A stretch of 64,000 nt of DNA from positions 78,003-142,002 of the forward strand of contig NZ_BAVS01000004.1 in the NCBI RefSeq assembly GCF_000521485.1, written 5' to 3'. The DNA comes from Gracilibacillus boraciitolerans JCM 21714 (GTDB lineage Bacteria; Bacillota; Bacilli; Bacillales; Amphibacillaceae). Under the pieces are notes generated by a model that was given only the letters and a program-made list of their open reading frames with translations, had not been told where the DNA came from and made no database searches. Of the stretch, positions 40,808 to 50,460 are shown piece after piece (position 1 is the first letter of the stretch; every line of letters starts with the position of its first letter). The translations under genes were made by a program, and so were the position numbers.

Positions 40808-41051
40808 ATCGTACTCCTTTTGAATAGGTTAATTATTAAGGTGGGTTACGTAATCAAATTATAAGGCAGTATGTATATTTTCGTCAATTCAACTAATAAT
40901 TCAAGTAGATAACAAAACCTTACTATAGTATGGATTTATAAAAGATCCGCAATAGGATCATGAATAGAAAAATACACCCTCTATTTTTGATATTTTAGTA
41001 TAAAAACACGGAAAGTTTGGGAAAAAAAGAAGAGATTTTAAAAAACTAGAG

Positions 41052-42606
41052 GTGGTTAAAATAGATATACGATCTATTATTAATCGAAGAAAGAAGCCAG
41101 ATCAAAATAAAGAGGGTATGTTAACAGCATCCATAGAAACCAATCTAGATCACATAAAACGACTATTAGAGGAACCTGATGATTTAATTATTCGAAATTT
41201 CGCCGTCCTTAATTCGCCTCATAAATGTGCGATTGTCTATATTGAAGGATTAGTAGATGATACATATGTGCGAAATAATATAATAGAAAAAATACAACAA
41301 GTAACAAAAAAAAAAAGCAAATTCCTGACAGTAGTGAACTTCTTTTTAAGGAATTAAACGAACAACTGTTATCTACTTCTACTCTTGAAGTAGGATATAC
41401 CGTAGAAGCTGTTATAAGTGCGATTTTAAGTGGAAGTACCGTTGTTTATTTGAATGGTATTAATAAAGTATTTGTCATAGAAACACAAGGATGGGAAAAA
41501 CGTAAGATACAAGAACCTGTGACAGAATCAGTAATTCGTGGTCCTCGAGAGGGCTTTGTAGAAGATTTACGTACAAATATCGTTTTGATTCGACGATACC
41601 TCCAAGATCCAAATTTACGATTGAAGACATTTCAAATTGGCAGACGCTCAAGAAAAGACCTCGTTGTGGCCTACATTGATGACATCATACATCCTGACAT
41701 TTTAAAGGAAGTCATAAGGCGAATTGACTCCATAGATATGGATGATGCACCAGAATCGGGGGGGTTTATTGAGCAGTGGATTGAGGATAGTTTTCTTTCT
41801 CCTTTTCCGCAAATTTTGAATACAGAGCGACCTGATAAAGCTTCCGCAGCACTCTTGCAAGGGAAGGTTGTCATCATGCTGGATGGTACCCCCCCGTTTG
41901 GTTTAATTGCGCCAACTACATTTGGAAATACTTTACAGTCACCTGAAGATTATTATGAACGATGGACAATTGGAACATTGCTGAGAGTCTTACGGTATAT
42001 CGCTGCATTCATTGCCATTTTCCTTCCATCCTTATATATTGCTTTAGTTTCATATCATCCTGGCATGATACCCTCGGATTTAGCATTTTCCATTGCAGCA
42101 TCCCGAGAAGGTGTACCCTTTCCCCCCATTTGTTGAAGCATTTCTTATGGCTGGAACGATGGAATTATTGCGAGAGGCTGGTGCAAGATTACCTAAAACT
42201 ATCGGACAAACTATCGGTATTGTTGGAGGATTAGTTATCGGAGAGGCTGCTGTTCAGGCGGGGGATCGTTAGTCCTATTATGGTTATTATCATTGCACTA
42301 AATGCGATCGCATCTTTTTCTCTGCCTTCCTACAGTATGGCGATAGCATTTAGAATCATTCTATTTGGATTTATGATTTTATCTGGCTTATTCGGACTAT
42401 ATGGAATCATACTTGGATATATCATGATTAATATTCATATTGTAAATCTGAAAAGTATTGGTGTTCCTTTTTCAGTTCCATTTGCGCCAACTTTCTTTAA
42501 GGATTGGGAAGATCTTATTTTCCGTGCTCCCGTTCCTGTATTAACGAAACGCCCTGAGTACATGAAAACAAATGATACACAATCAACAGATAGGAAGAAA
42601 AACTAA
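41052..42606 (+). CDS. GerA family spore germination protein, A subunit (three frameshifts)
   Basis: After correction this is about 518 residues. The cytoplasmic N-terminal domain has [40 protein letters not shown] and [18 protein letters not shown]. The membrane domain has [27 protein letters not shown] and [32 protein letters not shown]. Breaks are at 41305-41315 (11 A for 12), 42122-42127 (6 C for 5) and near 42250 (5 G for 4). GTG 41052 is the assumed start, although the ribosome binding site overlaps it. It is the ligand-sensing A subunit of an inner-membrane germinant receptor and overlaps the B gene by one base. Confidence 0.87.
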
Positions 42607-43705
42607 TGAAGCAATTTGACTATGCAGATGGACACATTTCGGATAAACAAATAATGGTAGCTGTTCCCTCCTTTATCATAGGTATAGGTGTTATTTCCCT
42701 TCCACAGAAAGTTGCTAGTGTTACGATGGCAGCAGATGGCTGGATATCACTTTTAATCGGAGGAATTATAACAATAATTATTACTTGGTCTGTCGCTAAG
42801 CTGTCTTCAAGCTTTCCAAATCAATCTTTTCTAACATTTTCGTCCTTGATTGTTACAAAACCTGTAGCCATTCTTTTAACCTTTCTATTTGCAGCTATAT
42901 CACTGAATATCACCGCTTTAGAGATTCGCGATATAGCTGATATTTCAAAGCATTACTTATTAAGAGAAACACCTATTGAGGTTATTTCGCTTACTTTCTT
43001 CCTAATAATTATTTATGCCGTAGCAAATTCCAGAGTCGGTTTATTTCGATTAAATGCATTGTTTCTGCCATTTGTATTAGTTATTGCAATAATTGTAATT
43101 GTTTTTAACATTAAATGGTTTAATATCGGACATTTGTTGCCAGCTTTTGAAACTAGTATTAGTGGCTATGTAGAAGGAGTGAAACAAAGTGTTTTATCAT
43201 ATGCAGGATTCGGAATTCTATGGTTTTATATTGCACTTGTAAGAAAACCAGAAAAGACAGCTCAATTGGCTGTTTTTGGTCTATCTATTCCTATTGTTTT
43301 ATATTTGTTACTTTATATTACTTGCATTCTTGTTTTCGGTAATTCTGCAACATCCAATTTGCACTACTCCACGGTGGAGTTAGCAAAAACAGTTATCATT
43401 CCAGGGGGGGGTATTTTAGAAAGGTTTGAATCGATTTTTTTGTTATTTGGATCATGGCAATTTTTAATACAACAACAATGGCATTAGATATAACCGTATT
43501 TGCACTGAATTCAATCTTTACAAAAACAACTAAAATAAAAGTGATCTTATTCATCTCTCCCATTATATATATGATCAGCATGTATCCACAGGATTTAACG
43601 GAAGTCAGTTCATTTGGTACTTTTGTCAGCTATAGTACTACTTTTTATACGATTTTCGTTACATTATTATTATTCGTAATTGCTAAGATAAGGAGATTAA
43701 AGTAA
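42606..43705 (+). CDS. GerB family spore germination permease-like subunit (frameshifted)
   Basis: This ten-helix APC-fold germinant receptor B subunit has about 366 residues. It begins SDKQIMVAVPSFIIGIGVISLPQKVA and includes RLNALFLPFVLVIAI. The frame breaks at 43434-43441, where seven T would be eight to give ESIFFVIWIMAIFNTTTMALDI. An eight-base G run at 43404 adds a glycine (IPGGGIL). B subunits determine germinant specificity. Confidence 0.86.
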
Positions 43706-43706
43706 C

Positions 43707-44878
43707 ATGAAACATTATCGTATACTACTGGTTTTCGGCTTAGTGATTTTTCTTTCAGGGTGTTGGGATGAAACACCCATTGATGATAGAAGTTTTGTAA
43801 TTGGAAGTGCTCTCGATAAAGCGGAGGAGGGCATAGGGGAGACAAATCGAATTACCCTGACAAACCAGTTTGTTATTCCATCTAAAATTTCCAATCCAGG
43901 GCAAATGAGTGGTGGTAGTAGTGAACAGAAAGCATACGAAAATTTATCAGTTACCGGACAAAGTGCGTTTCAAATTTCCAGAGAGATGTTAAGCCTTACA
44001 AATAGAATTCCAAATTATGAGCACTTACAGATTTTAATCGTCTCTCCAGAGATTGCAAGGGATCCAGATTATTTCTCCAGTGTATTAGATAGTTTTATTC
44101 GGGATCACGAGATTCGCAGAGAAATTAAAGTGATCATCTCTGATGGCGATGCAAGTGAACTTTTAAATGTTCGAACGGAAACGGAAGATATCCCAGCCAG
44201 ATTCATTGACACTATCTTAGAAAACAACATAAAATCTTTAGAATTAATTGACCCTGTTACGATCGGGTTGGTGCATCAATATTTGCTGGATGATAATAGT
44301 TATCTGATCCCGTCCATATCATTAATGGAGGGAAATATTAATTATGATGGGGTTGCTGTATTTGACGGAAAGTCTGATCAACAAGTTGGAACACTTAAAG
44401 GTGAGGATATACAAGGGTATAAATTGATAGAAGGAAAGATTAAAAATGGTGCACTTACTTTTTATATTGATAATAAGCTGATGATTTATGAAATCAGTGA
44501 TGCGAAAAGTACCATAAACATCAATACTGCCAATCCTGAGGATATAAAAATTTCAATAGCAATTGATACAGAAGGTCCATCGCCGAAATGTACGGAAGTA
44601 AATCACTTTTGGATCAATCCTATATTAATGATATTGAGAAAAGTATAAATAAAAGAATAGAACAGCTTGTTAACACTACCGTGGAGAAGGCGCAGAATGA
44701 ACTGCAAGTTGACTTTCTTGGCTTTCGTTCACTTATAAGACAAAAGCACTACGACGATTGGAAAAAAATAGAGAATAATTGGGAGTACGGAGAACTATTA
44801 TTTTCCAAGAGTTCAGTAGAAGTATCTGTAAATACCATGTTACGAAATATTGGATCCTCGGATAAAGCAAAGGATTAA
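43707..44878 (+). CDS. Ger(x)C family germination lipoprotein (frameshifted)
   Basis: It has a lipoprotein signal with lipobox LSGC-WDETPIDDRSFVIG, then the GerC domain (NLSVTGQSAFQISREMLSLTNRIP, VSPEIARD, FIRDHEIRREIKVII). The frame breaks near 44580, where one base appears missing (GGT CC? ATC GCC), to read IAEMYGSKSLLDQSY in the tail. About 391 residues. It anchors the receptor complex at the outer face of the inner spore membrane. It closes the classic A-B-C gene order. Confidence 0.86.
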
Positions 44879-44896
44879 AGAAAAGGGTGAAAACAG

Positions 44897-45046
44897 ATGT
44901 GGGAAAACTTACTAGGTAGATTACCAGGCACACTAATATTAATTTGTACGTTACTTACCTTCCTAGTGCCTTATGTTATTCACAAAATAAATCGATCGCT
45001 ACATAAAACAGGAGATCCCCCTTGGAAAAAGGATGGTAGAGATTGA
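44897..45046 (+). CDS. Small single-span membrane protein in the ger operon
   Basis: A 49-codon frame (MWENLLGRLPGTLILICTLL ... KKDGRD) starts 18 bases after the GerC stop, behind AAAAGGGTGAAA. It has one hydrophobic helix and a basic, soluble tail. Some ger operons carry an extra small D-type membrane gene, and this may be one. I cannot assign a family with certainty. Confidence 0.55.
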   Translation: MWENLLGRLPGTLILICTLLTFLVPYVIHKINRSLHKTGDPPWKKDGRD

Positions 45047-45155
45047 TTTGCTCACTTAATAAAATGGCATGATGTCGATATATAGAAGGTTTGATTATGA
45101 TTTATTAACATTTCACTAATATATTATCCATATCCCTTTAGAAAGGAAAAACAAT

Positions 45156-45605
45156 GTGAAGGCAACTGAAGTTTTATTATGGAGTATCGCACTACCTGGA
45201 TTTGGCCAAATACTAAATAAAAAAATATTAAAGGGTATCATTTTTATTGTTCTCGAGATTATAGTCAATGTGCAGTCAAACCTCAACACTGTATTACTTT
45301 ACAGCTTTTATGGAGAAATTGATAAAGCTATTGAACATGCTGACTATCAGTGGCTTCTGTTCTACCCTTGTTTATATTTCTTTGCGATGTGGGATGCCTA
45401 CCGAGATGCTGGTGGTGGTAGGAAGCCCTATTCTTTTTTACCATTTGTATTTGCTGCTTACTTTGTTACTGTAGGTACAATCTACTCACCACAATTCACT
45501 ATCTTCGAGGTACTATTGGGACCTATTTGGCTGCCAATACTAAGTGTACTACCTGGGTTTCTGATAGGGATACTATTACAATGGATCATAAGAAAAAGGC
45601 AATAG
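45156..45605 (+). CDS. Membrane protein of unknown function
   Basis: This 149-residue protein starts at GTG 45156 with AAAGGAAA upstream. It begins ATEVLLWSIALPGFGQILNKK, a motif seen in small TM2-like Bacillus membrane proteins. Four hydrophobic segments and FAMWDAYRDAGGG follow. The function is unknown. It lies downstream of the germination operon on the same strand. Confidence 0.65.
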   Translation: MKATEVLLWSIALPGFGQILNKKILKGIIFIVLEIIVNVQSNLNTVLLYSFYGEIDKAIEHADYQWLLFYPCLYFFAMWDAYRDAGGGRKPYSFLPFVFAAYFVTVGTIYSPQFTIFEVLLGPIWLPILSVLPGFLIGILLQWIIRKRQ

Positions 45606-45747
45606 AAGCAATGATGTAATTATGACTTGACTTTACTGCTTAACAAACCGAAGCGGCTTTAACAGCTATGCTTCCTTTCAAAATGACCTCTTAAATCCAT
45701 GGTTATAAATATTCGATTACTACGCATCATCTTACCTTTATGCAATT

Positions 45748-45798
45748 AAAAATCCGTATGATAACAAACTCTCATAGAATTTGTATCATTCGGATTTT
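45748..45798. terminator. Bidirectional hairpin between convergent genes
   Basis: AAAATCCG-T-ATGATAACAAA ... TTTGTATCAT-T-CGGATTTTT forms a long stem with A and T tracts on both sides. It overlaps the end of the convergent membrane-protein gene and is similar to the hairpin at 33511-33576. Confidence 0.65.
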
Positions 45799-46619
45799 TC
45801 TTTTATAAAAGCGTAAGCATACTGAGTCCAGTAAAGTAATAATATCGCCAGTATGATATATATAATGGAATAAAGGTAAAATGGTATTTCAACCACGAGT
45901 ACACCTAAGTAATGTAATGATACATCAATTCCATAGACCAAAATAGGTGCCAGTAAACGCCAGTGGAACTTTCTGATAAGCATAATTCCACCAACAAAGA
46001 TTAAACTTTTTATTAAACCCATAATCGCTGAAAAAAAATGTCATCACGATAAACATTTTCAAAAAAACCAATTTCATAGTGACGAATGGAAGCAACAGAC
46101 ATGAAAAACATTACGGTACCTACAGCAGCAGATCCTTGCATCCATAACAATATAAACCGTGTCCACCTAGTACCTATTCTAAGAGCACGCATCCAGAACT
46201 TTGATAATAAAAAGAAAAAAATAACGGCAATGAATGTATACTCTTTTCTCCACCAATTTGAATGATAAATATTCAGCGACTCAAACAACCATTCTACACC
46301 TACTAACACAACTGCAAAAAATATCAGCCAGCGTAAGCGTAGCTGATAGACAGCGGCTACTAATCCTAAAACAGGAATAACAAATAGATTGGAGACGATT
46401 GCCCCCTAATACATTATCGTAGTATGGAACATGGAACACTTCTGGATAATATACATAACTGTTTCCGAGGATTAGCACAAAAAATTCTGCTGTATATACC
46501 ATTCCAGAAAAACTCAGAAATAATACAGTTAGACCAAATTGACGTTTATGTACAATTACGTAAATCAATATTAATATACTTATAATAGTAAGGAACAGAT
46601 AAGGGATATAGTTAGGCAT
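45786..46619 (-). CDS. Polytopic membrane protein of unknown function (two frameshifts)
   Basis: Three overlapping pieces form one protein of about 278 residues with eight or nine hydrophobic helices. The N-terminus is MPNYIPYLFLTIISILILIY. Corrections are near 46396 (five C for four, giving YYDNVLGAIVSNLFVIPVLG) and near 46033 (eight A on the plus strand for nine, giving DDIFFSAIMGLIKSLIF). I do not recognise the family. It is convergent with the germination region and may be sporulation related, but nothing in the sequence proves it. Confidence 0.65.
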
Positions 46620-46707
46620 CGCGCAAACTCCCTTTTTACCTTATTATCCAACAGGATATCAATTATATTCACAATTATAGTATAAAAAAATTGAAATAAA
46701 TCAAACT

Positions 46708-46735
46708 CAAAAAAGAGACCACTTAAAGTGATCTC
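46708..46735 (-). terminator. Terminator of the aldo/keto reductase region
   Basis: On the minus strand GAGATCACTTTAAGTGGTCTC is followed by TTTTTTGAG, about 100 bases past the stop of the first aldo/keto reductase. Confidence 0.65.
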
Positions 46736-46835
46736 AATTTTTTTCGCTATACTCTTCTTGAAGTCCCGATATGTCGTCACTATATTAAACGAATTTTAAA
46801 GGAAGTGTTGCTCAGTAATACAGATAGGTGTTCCT

Positions 46836-47855
46836 TTACTCTCTGCCTTTGGAGCGCTGATTTATGGCATCAATATCGTAAGGATAACTTACAAACAATT
46901 CACTTGCTTTATTTAAGCGTTCTAATTGATCATTATTTAAATTCCAGCCAGCAGAGCCTAAGTTAGCTTCAAGCTGTTCCATCGTACGTGCCCCAATAAT
47001 CGGTGCCGTAACACCGCGGCTGTTTAGAAGCCAGTTAATTGCTGCCTGTGCTGGAGTCTTACCTGCATCTTCTGCAACACTATATAACGTATCTAACAAA
47101 CTCCATGTAAATTCGTTATTGTACTTATCCCATGTCTCGCTGTAACCTTTTTCTTCAGCAACAGATATACGAGAATTTTCAGGTGGCTTAACCATGTCCC
47201 GTGTAAACTTCCCGCTCAACCACCCTCCGCGAAGTGGACTCCATGGAATGACGCCTAATCCTTCATTTTCACAAACATCAATTAATTCGTATTCGGTAGC
47301 ACGACACATCAAATTGTATTGAGGTTGCAGGCAAACAAACTTTTCCCAACCGTTTTGTTTACTTAAGTCGATTGCCTTTTGAAGCTGCCAGCCTTTAAAG
47401 TTACTTGCCCCAATATAACGCACAAGTCCTTCACGAATAAGATCATTTAACGTGCTTAATGTTTCTTCCAAAGGGGGGGTTCGCGGATCCCATGCATGAA
47501 CTTGGTAAAGATCAATGTAATCGGTGCCAAGTCGGTGCAGACTCTCTTTAACACCAGAGATAATGTGTTTTCTGCTCAACCCAACATCATTCGGTCCTTC
47601 ACCCATAGGGAAACGAACCTTTGTTGCGACAACATAGTCATCACGATTTTGGTTCTTTAACCATTTACCGACGATTTCTTCTGAACCACCACGACTATAG
47701 ACATCGGCAGTATCAATGAAATTTCCGCCTTCTTCGACATAACGGTCTAAAATGCTGAAACTATCCTTTTCACTCGTTTCACGGCCTAATGTCATCGTTC
47801 CAAGACAAAGTTCACTGACCTGTAAACCCGTGTTTCCTAGATAACGAAATTCCAT
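46836..47855 (-). CDS. Aldo/keto reductase (first of a pair)
   Basis: This 339-residue TIM-barrel oxidoreductase has [24 protein letters not shown] at the start. The active-site Asp and Tyr are in [15 protein letters not shown], the Lys in [11 protein letters not shown] and the His in [10 protein letters not shown]. It uses NADPH to reduce aldehydes or ketones. It lies 90 bases downstream of a paralogue, and both share the unusual FPMG(E/D)[16 protein letters not shown] stretch, indicating recent duplication. Confidence 0.88.
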   Translation of the reverse strand: MEFRYLGNTGLQVSELCLGTMTLGRETSEKDSFSILDRYVEEGGNFIDTADVYSRGGSEEIVGKWLKNQNRDDYVVATKVRFPMGEGPNDVGLSRKHIISGVKESLHRLGTDYIDLYQVHAWDPRTPPLEETLSTLNDLIREGLVRYIGASNFKGWQLQKAIDLSKQNGWEKFVCLQPQYNLMCRATEYELIDVCENEGLGVIPWSPLRGGWLSGKFTRDMVKPPENSRISVAEEKGYSETWDKYNNEFTWSLLDTLYSVAEDAGKTPAQAAINWLLNSRGVTAPIIGARTMEQLEANLGSAGWNLNNDQLERLNKASELFVSYPYDIDAINQRSKGRE

Positions 47856-47945
47856 TGATTCATCACTCCTAATATAATATTTAGTTTAACCCTGACTTTA
47901 TTTAAAATCGTGAGGACTGAAAGTAATACCAGGTCGTTCACCCTT

Positions 47946-48920
47946 TTACCAAATTGGTACAAATCCGTCAATTTCTTTTAAGATAGATTCAATTTCATTT
48001 AATACTTCATTAGAAAGATCAACTTCAGAAGCCTTCACATTTTCCGTTACTTGTTCAGGGCGGCTTGCTCCAATAATTGCAGCGCTAATTCCTGGCTGTC
48101 TTAAAATCCAGGCAACAGCTAATTGGGACAATTTAATGTCTAAATCATTCGCAATTCCTTCCAGGCGCGCAACTCGTGTTAACACATCATCGTTTAAATA
48201 GCTTTTAATCCAGCGATTAATGTTTTCATTAGCCGCACGGGTGTTAGAAGGGATCTCTTGCCCTGGTTTATATTTACCTGTAAGAATCCCTTGGGCTAAA
48301 GGTGAAAAGACAACTTGTCCAATCCCAGCCTTTTCAGAAATTGGTAAAACTTCTTTTTCAATATAGCGTACGAGCATGTTGTAAATCGGTTGATTTGAAA
48401 CAAGCGGCCGTAGATTTTTTTCTTTTGTTATATGTACAGCATCTGTAATCTGTGCTGCCGTCCATTCACTAACACCATAATATAATATTTTTCCTTGCTG
48501 AGCTAAATCGTCTAACGCACGTAGTGTTTCTTCTGTTGGCGTTTCTTCATCAAATCGATGACATTGATAAAGATCAAGATAGTCTACACCTAAACGTTTT
48601 AAGCTCGCATCGCATTGCTCCATGATATGCTTTCTTGAAAGACCTCGGTCATTCGGACCATCTCCCATAGGAAAAAACACCTTCGTTGCAAGCACATAGC
48701 TTTCTCTAGAGAAAGGCTTAAGGGCTTCACCAACCACTTTTTCAGCTTCACCTTGATTGTATGCGTTTGCAGTATCGAAAAAGTTAATACCGTGTTCATA
48801 TGCCTGATGAATGCAATCAATGGCGTTTTGGTTTCCTACCGATTCACCGTAAGTTAGCCAGCTACCAAGTCCAATTTCACTTATTTTTAACCCACTATTA
48901 CCTAATCGACGATACTTCAT
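47946..48920 (-). CDS. Aldo/keto reductase (second of a pair)
   Basis: From ATG 48920 (MKYRRLGNSGLKISEIG), with AAGGAGTG upstream, the protein has about 324 residues. Catalytic motifs are NFFDTANAYNQGEAE, VLATKVFFPMGDGPNDRGLSRKHI and YQCHRFDEETPTEE, and the C-terminal cofactor loop includes AIIGASRPEQ. It resembles the YhdN/Kv-beta-like branch. It is divergent from an HxlR regulator, which likely controls the pair in response to reactive carbonyls. Confidence 0.88.
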   Translation of the reverse strand: MKYRRLGNSGLKISEIGLGSWLTYGESVGNQNAIDCIHQAYEHGINFFDTANAYNQGEAEKVVGEALKPFSRESYVLATKVFFPMGDGPNDRGLSRKHIMEQCDASLKRLGVDYLDLYQCHRFDEETPTEETLRALDDLAQQGKILYYGVSEWTAAQITDAVHITKEKNLRPLVSNQPIYNMLVRYIEKEVLPISEKAGIGQVVFSPLAQGILTGKYKPGQEIPSNTRAANENINRWIKSYLNDDVLTRVARLEGIANDLDIKLSQLAVAWILRQPGISAAIIGASRPEQVTENVKASEVDLSNEVLNEIESILKEIDGFVPIW

Positions 48921-49058
48921 TTTGAAACACTCCTTCATTATCTCGCTTCTAGTGTCCTTATTATAAATAGTAAGAATATTCATTTCAAGTACTGAATTAT
49001 TTTTGATATAATAAAGATTAGTTTAGCTAGTATAAAATTTATAGTAACTATATACAGG

Positions 49059-49463
49059 GTGGGGGGGGATGGAACTTTAGTGGAAAATGCAGTAGAATGT
49101 TCAATTGAAAAAGCACTAAATATTATTGGGGGGGGAAAATGGTCATTTCTCGTATTACGAGAATTATTTGAAGGGACAAAACGATTTGGAGAACTACAAA
49201 AGGCAATTAATAATATTAGTCCAAAAGCGTTAACCGATACACTGCGTCATTTGGAAAGAAATGAAATCGTTATCAGAACGGCATATCCAACCGTACCAGT
49301 TACCGTTGAATATTCTTTAAGTGAAAAAGGACATGCTCTTCATAAAATTTTAAAAGAAATGAAACTATGGGGGGGGCTCAATGGACGTAATATAAGAGGC
49401 TGTTTAAATTCTTTCTGTAACATCTTTAACGTGAATGAACCGTTTTTTATGGGAAAGCGTTAG
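49059..49463 (+). CDS. HxlR family transcriptional regulator
   Basis: The winged-helix domain reads CSIEKALNII..GKWSFLVLRELFEGTKRFGELQKAINNISPKALTDTLRHLERNEIV, about 134 residues. Three eight-base G runs (49060, 49126, 49369) are each compatible with three-base expansions, for example IIGGGKW where the family has GGKW. The true start may be GTG 49059 or the in-frame GTG at 49080. It is divergent from the aldo/keto reductases and probably senses electrophiles such as aldehydes. Confidence 0.82.
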   Translation: MGGDGTLVENAVECSIEKALNIIGGGKWSFLVLRELFEGTKRFGELQKAINNISPKALTDTLRHLERNEIVIRTAYPTVPVTVEYSLSEKGHALHKILKEMKLWGGLNGRNIRGCLNSFCNIFNVNEPFFMGKR

Positions 49464-49535
49464 CAAAATATTAGCATATCAAATAAAAAATGATATAGGG
49501 ATATCTTAGAACTGACAACTCTACTGCATATTTTA

Positions 49536-50294
49536 CTAGACGTTTCTATTTATTGTACTTAAATATAAGTTTAATGAATCTTCTACTTCGCCCGCGACTA
49601 ACTTAATAAAGTCATCATACTCTTTTTGTGTATGTGCTCTATCTAATGCTTCATAATAAACTAAACGATTTCCCACTTTAATAACAATTGGTGGAAAACC
49701 ATCTTTCGTGAGCTCTAAATTTAATAACAAACGTGATGTCCGACCAGTTCCATCAATAAAAGGGTGAATTCCAACAAAAATGGCATGTAACATAGCTCCA
49801 CGAGCAATTGGATGCAATTTTTTCGTTTCTGCTTGTTCATACCATGCCATCAACTGCTCCATTTCTTCTTTTATAAGGAAGGGAGCTGGAGGTATATGTT
49901 TAGCACCAGAAATAAAAACTTGCTGGTCCCGATATACGCCTGCATATTCATCATTAATTCCTTTTAGTACAAGACGATGTAGATTCTTGATTTGCCAATC
50001 CGACAAAGCTTCACCTTTTTGTACAATCTCCTCTACATACTTTATGGCATCCCGATGGTTAATAACCTCCAAATGTTCACCTAGAGTTTTACCACCAACG
50101 GTAATCCCTTCTAGAACTACCTTCGTTTCGTTGATAGTTAAGGTGTTACCTTCAATTGCATTTGTATTATATGTCCATTCAAGAAATAACTTTTCAAGTA
50201 AGCTTTTTAAAGTATATTTTGGTAACGCCCAATTGGCATCAAGATGTTCCTTCTTTTGATCAATATGTTTGAATATTTGCTTCACCTCTTTCAC
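49536..50294 (-). CDS. Fic family protein with class II inhibitory motif
   Basis: This 252-residue protein has the inhibitory helix TNAIEGN (residues 44-50) and a Fic core HPFIDGTGRTSR (catalytic His177). The canonical HxFx(D/E)GNGR has Asn where this protein has Thr. Fic enzymes transfer AMP or other phosphate groups to target proteins, and the inhibitory Glu holds them off. No antitoxin gene is adjacent, consistent with an internal inhibitor. The target is unknown. Confidence 0.85.
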   Translation of the reverse strand: MKEVKQIFKHIDQKKEHLDANWALPKYTLKSLLEKLFLEWTYNTNAIEGNTLTINETKVVLEGITVGGKTLGEHLEVINHRDAIKYVEEIVQKGEALSDWQIKNLHRLVLKGINDEYAGVYRDQQVFISGAKHIPPAPFLIKEEMEQLMAWYEQAETKKLHPIARGAMLHAIFVGIHPFIDGTGRTSRLLLNLELTKDGFPPIVIKVGNRLVYYEALDRAHTQKEYDDFIKLVAGEVEDSLNLYLSTINRNV

Positions 50295-50460
50295 TGAAAC
50301 ATGTAGTTAAACTGTTAATACCATCGTTGCTCTGAATATACCTTTTAAACCAATTTTAATCAAATATTTAATTAAAAGCATTCCAAATTTTTTTTCCGTT
50401 TCATTAATATCAGAAATCATGCTTAAAAATACCTTTTAGCAAATGTTCACTTTTTAAATA

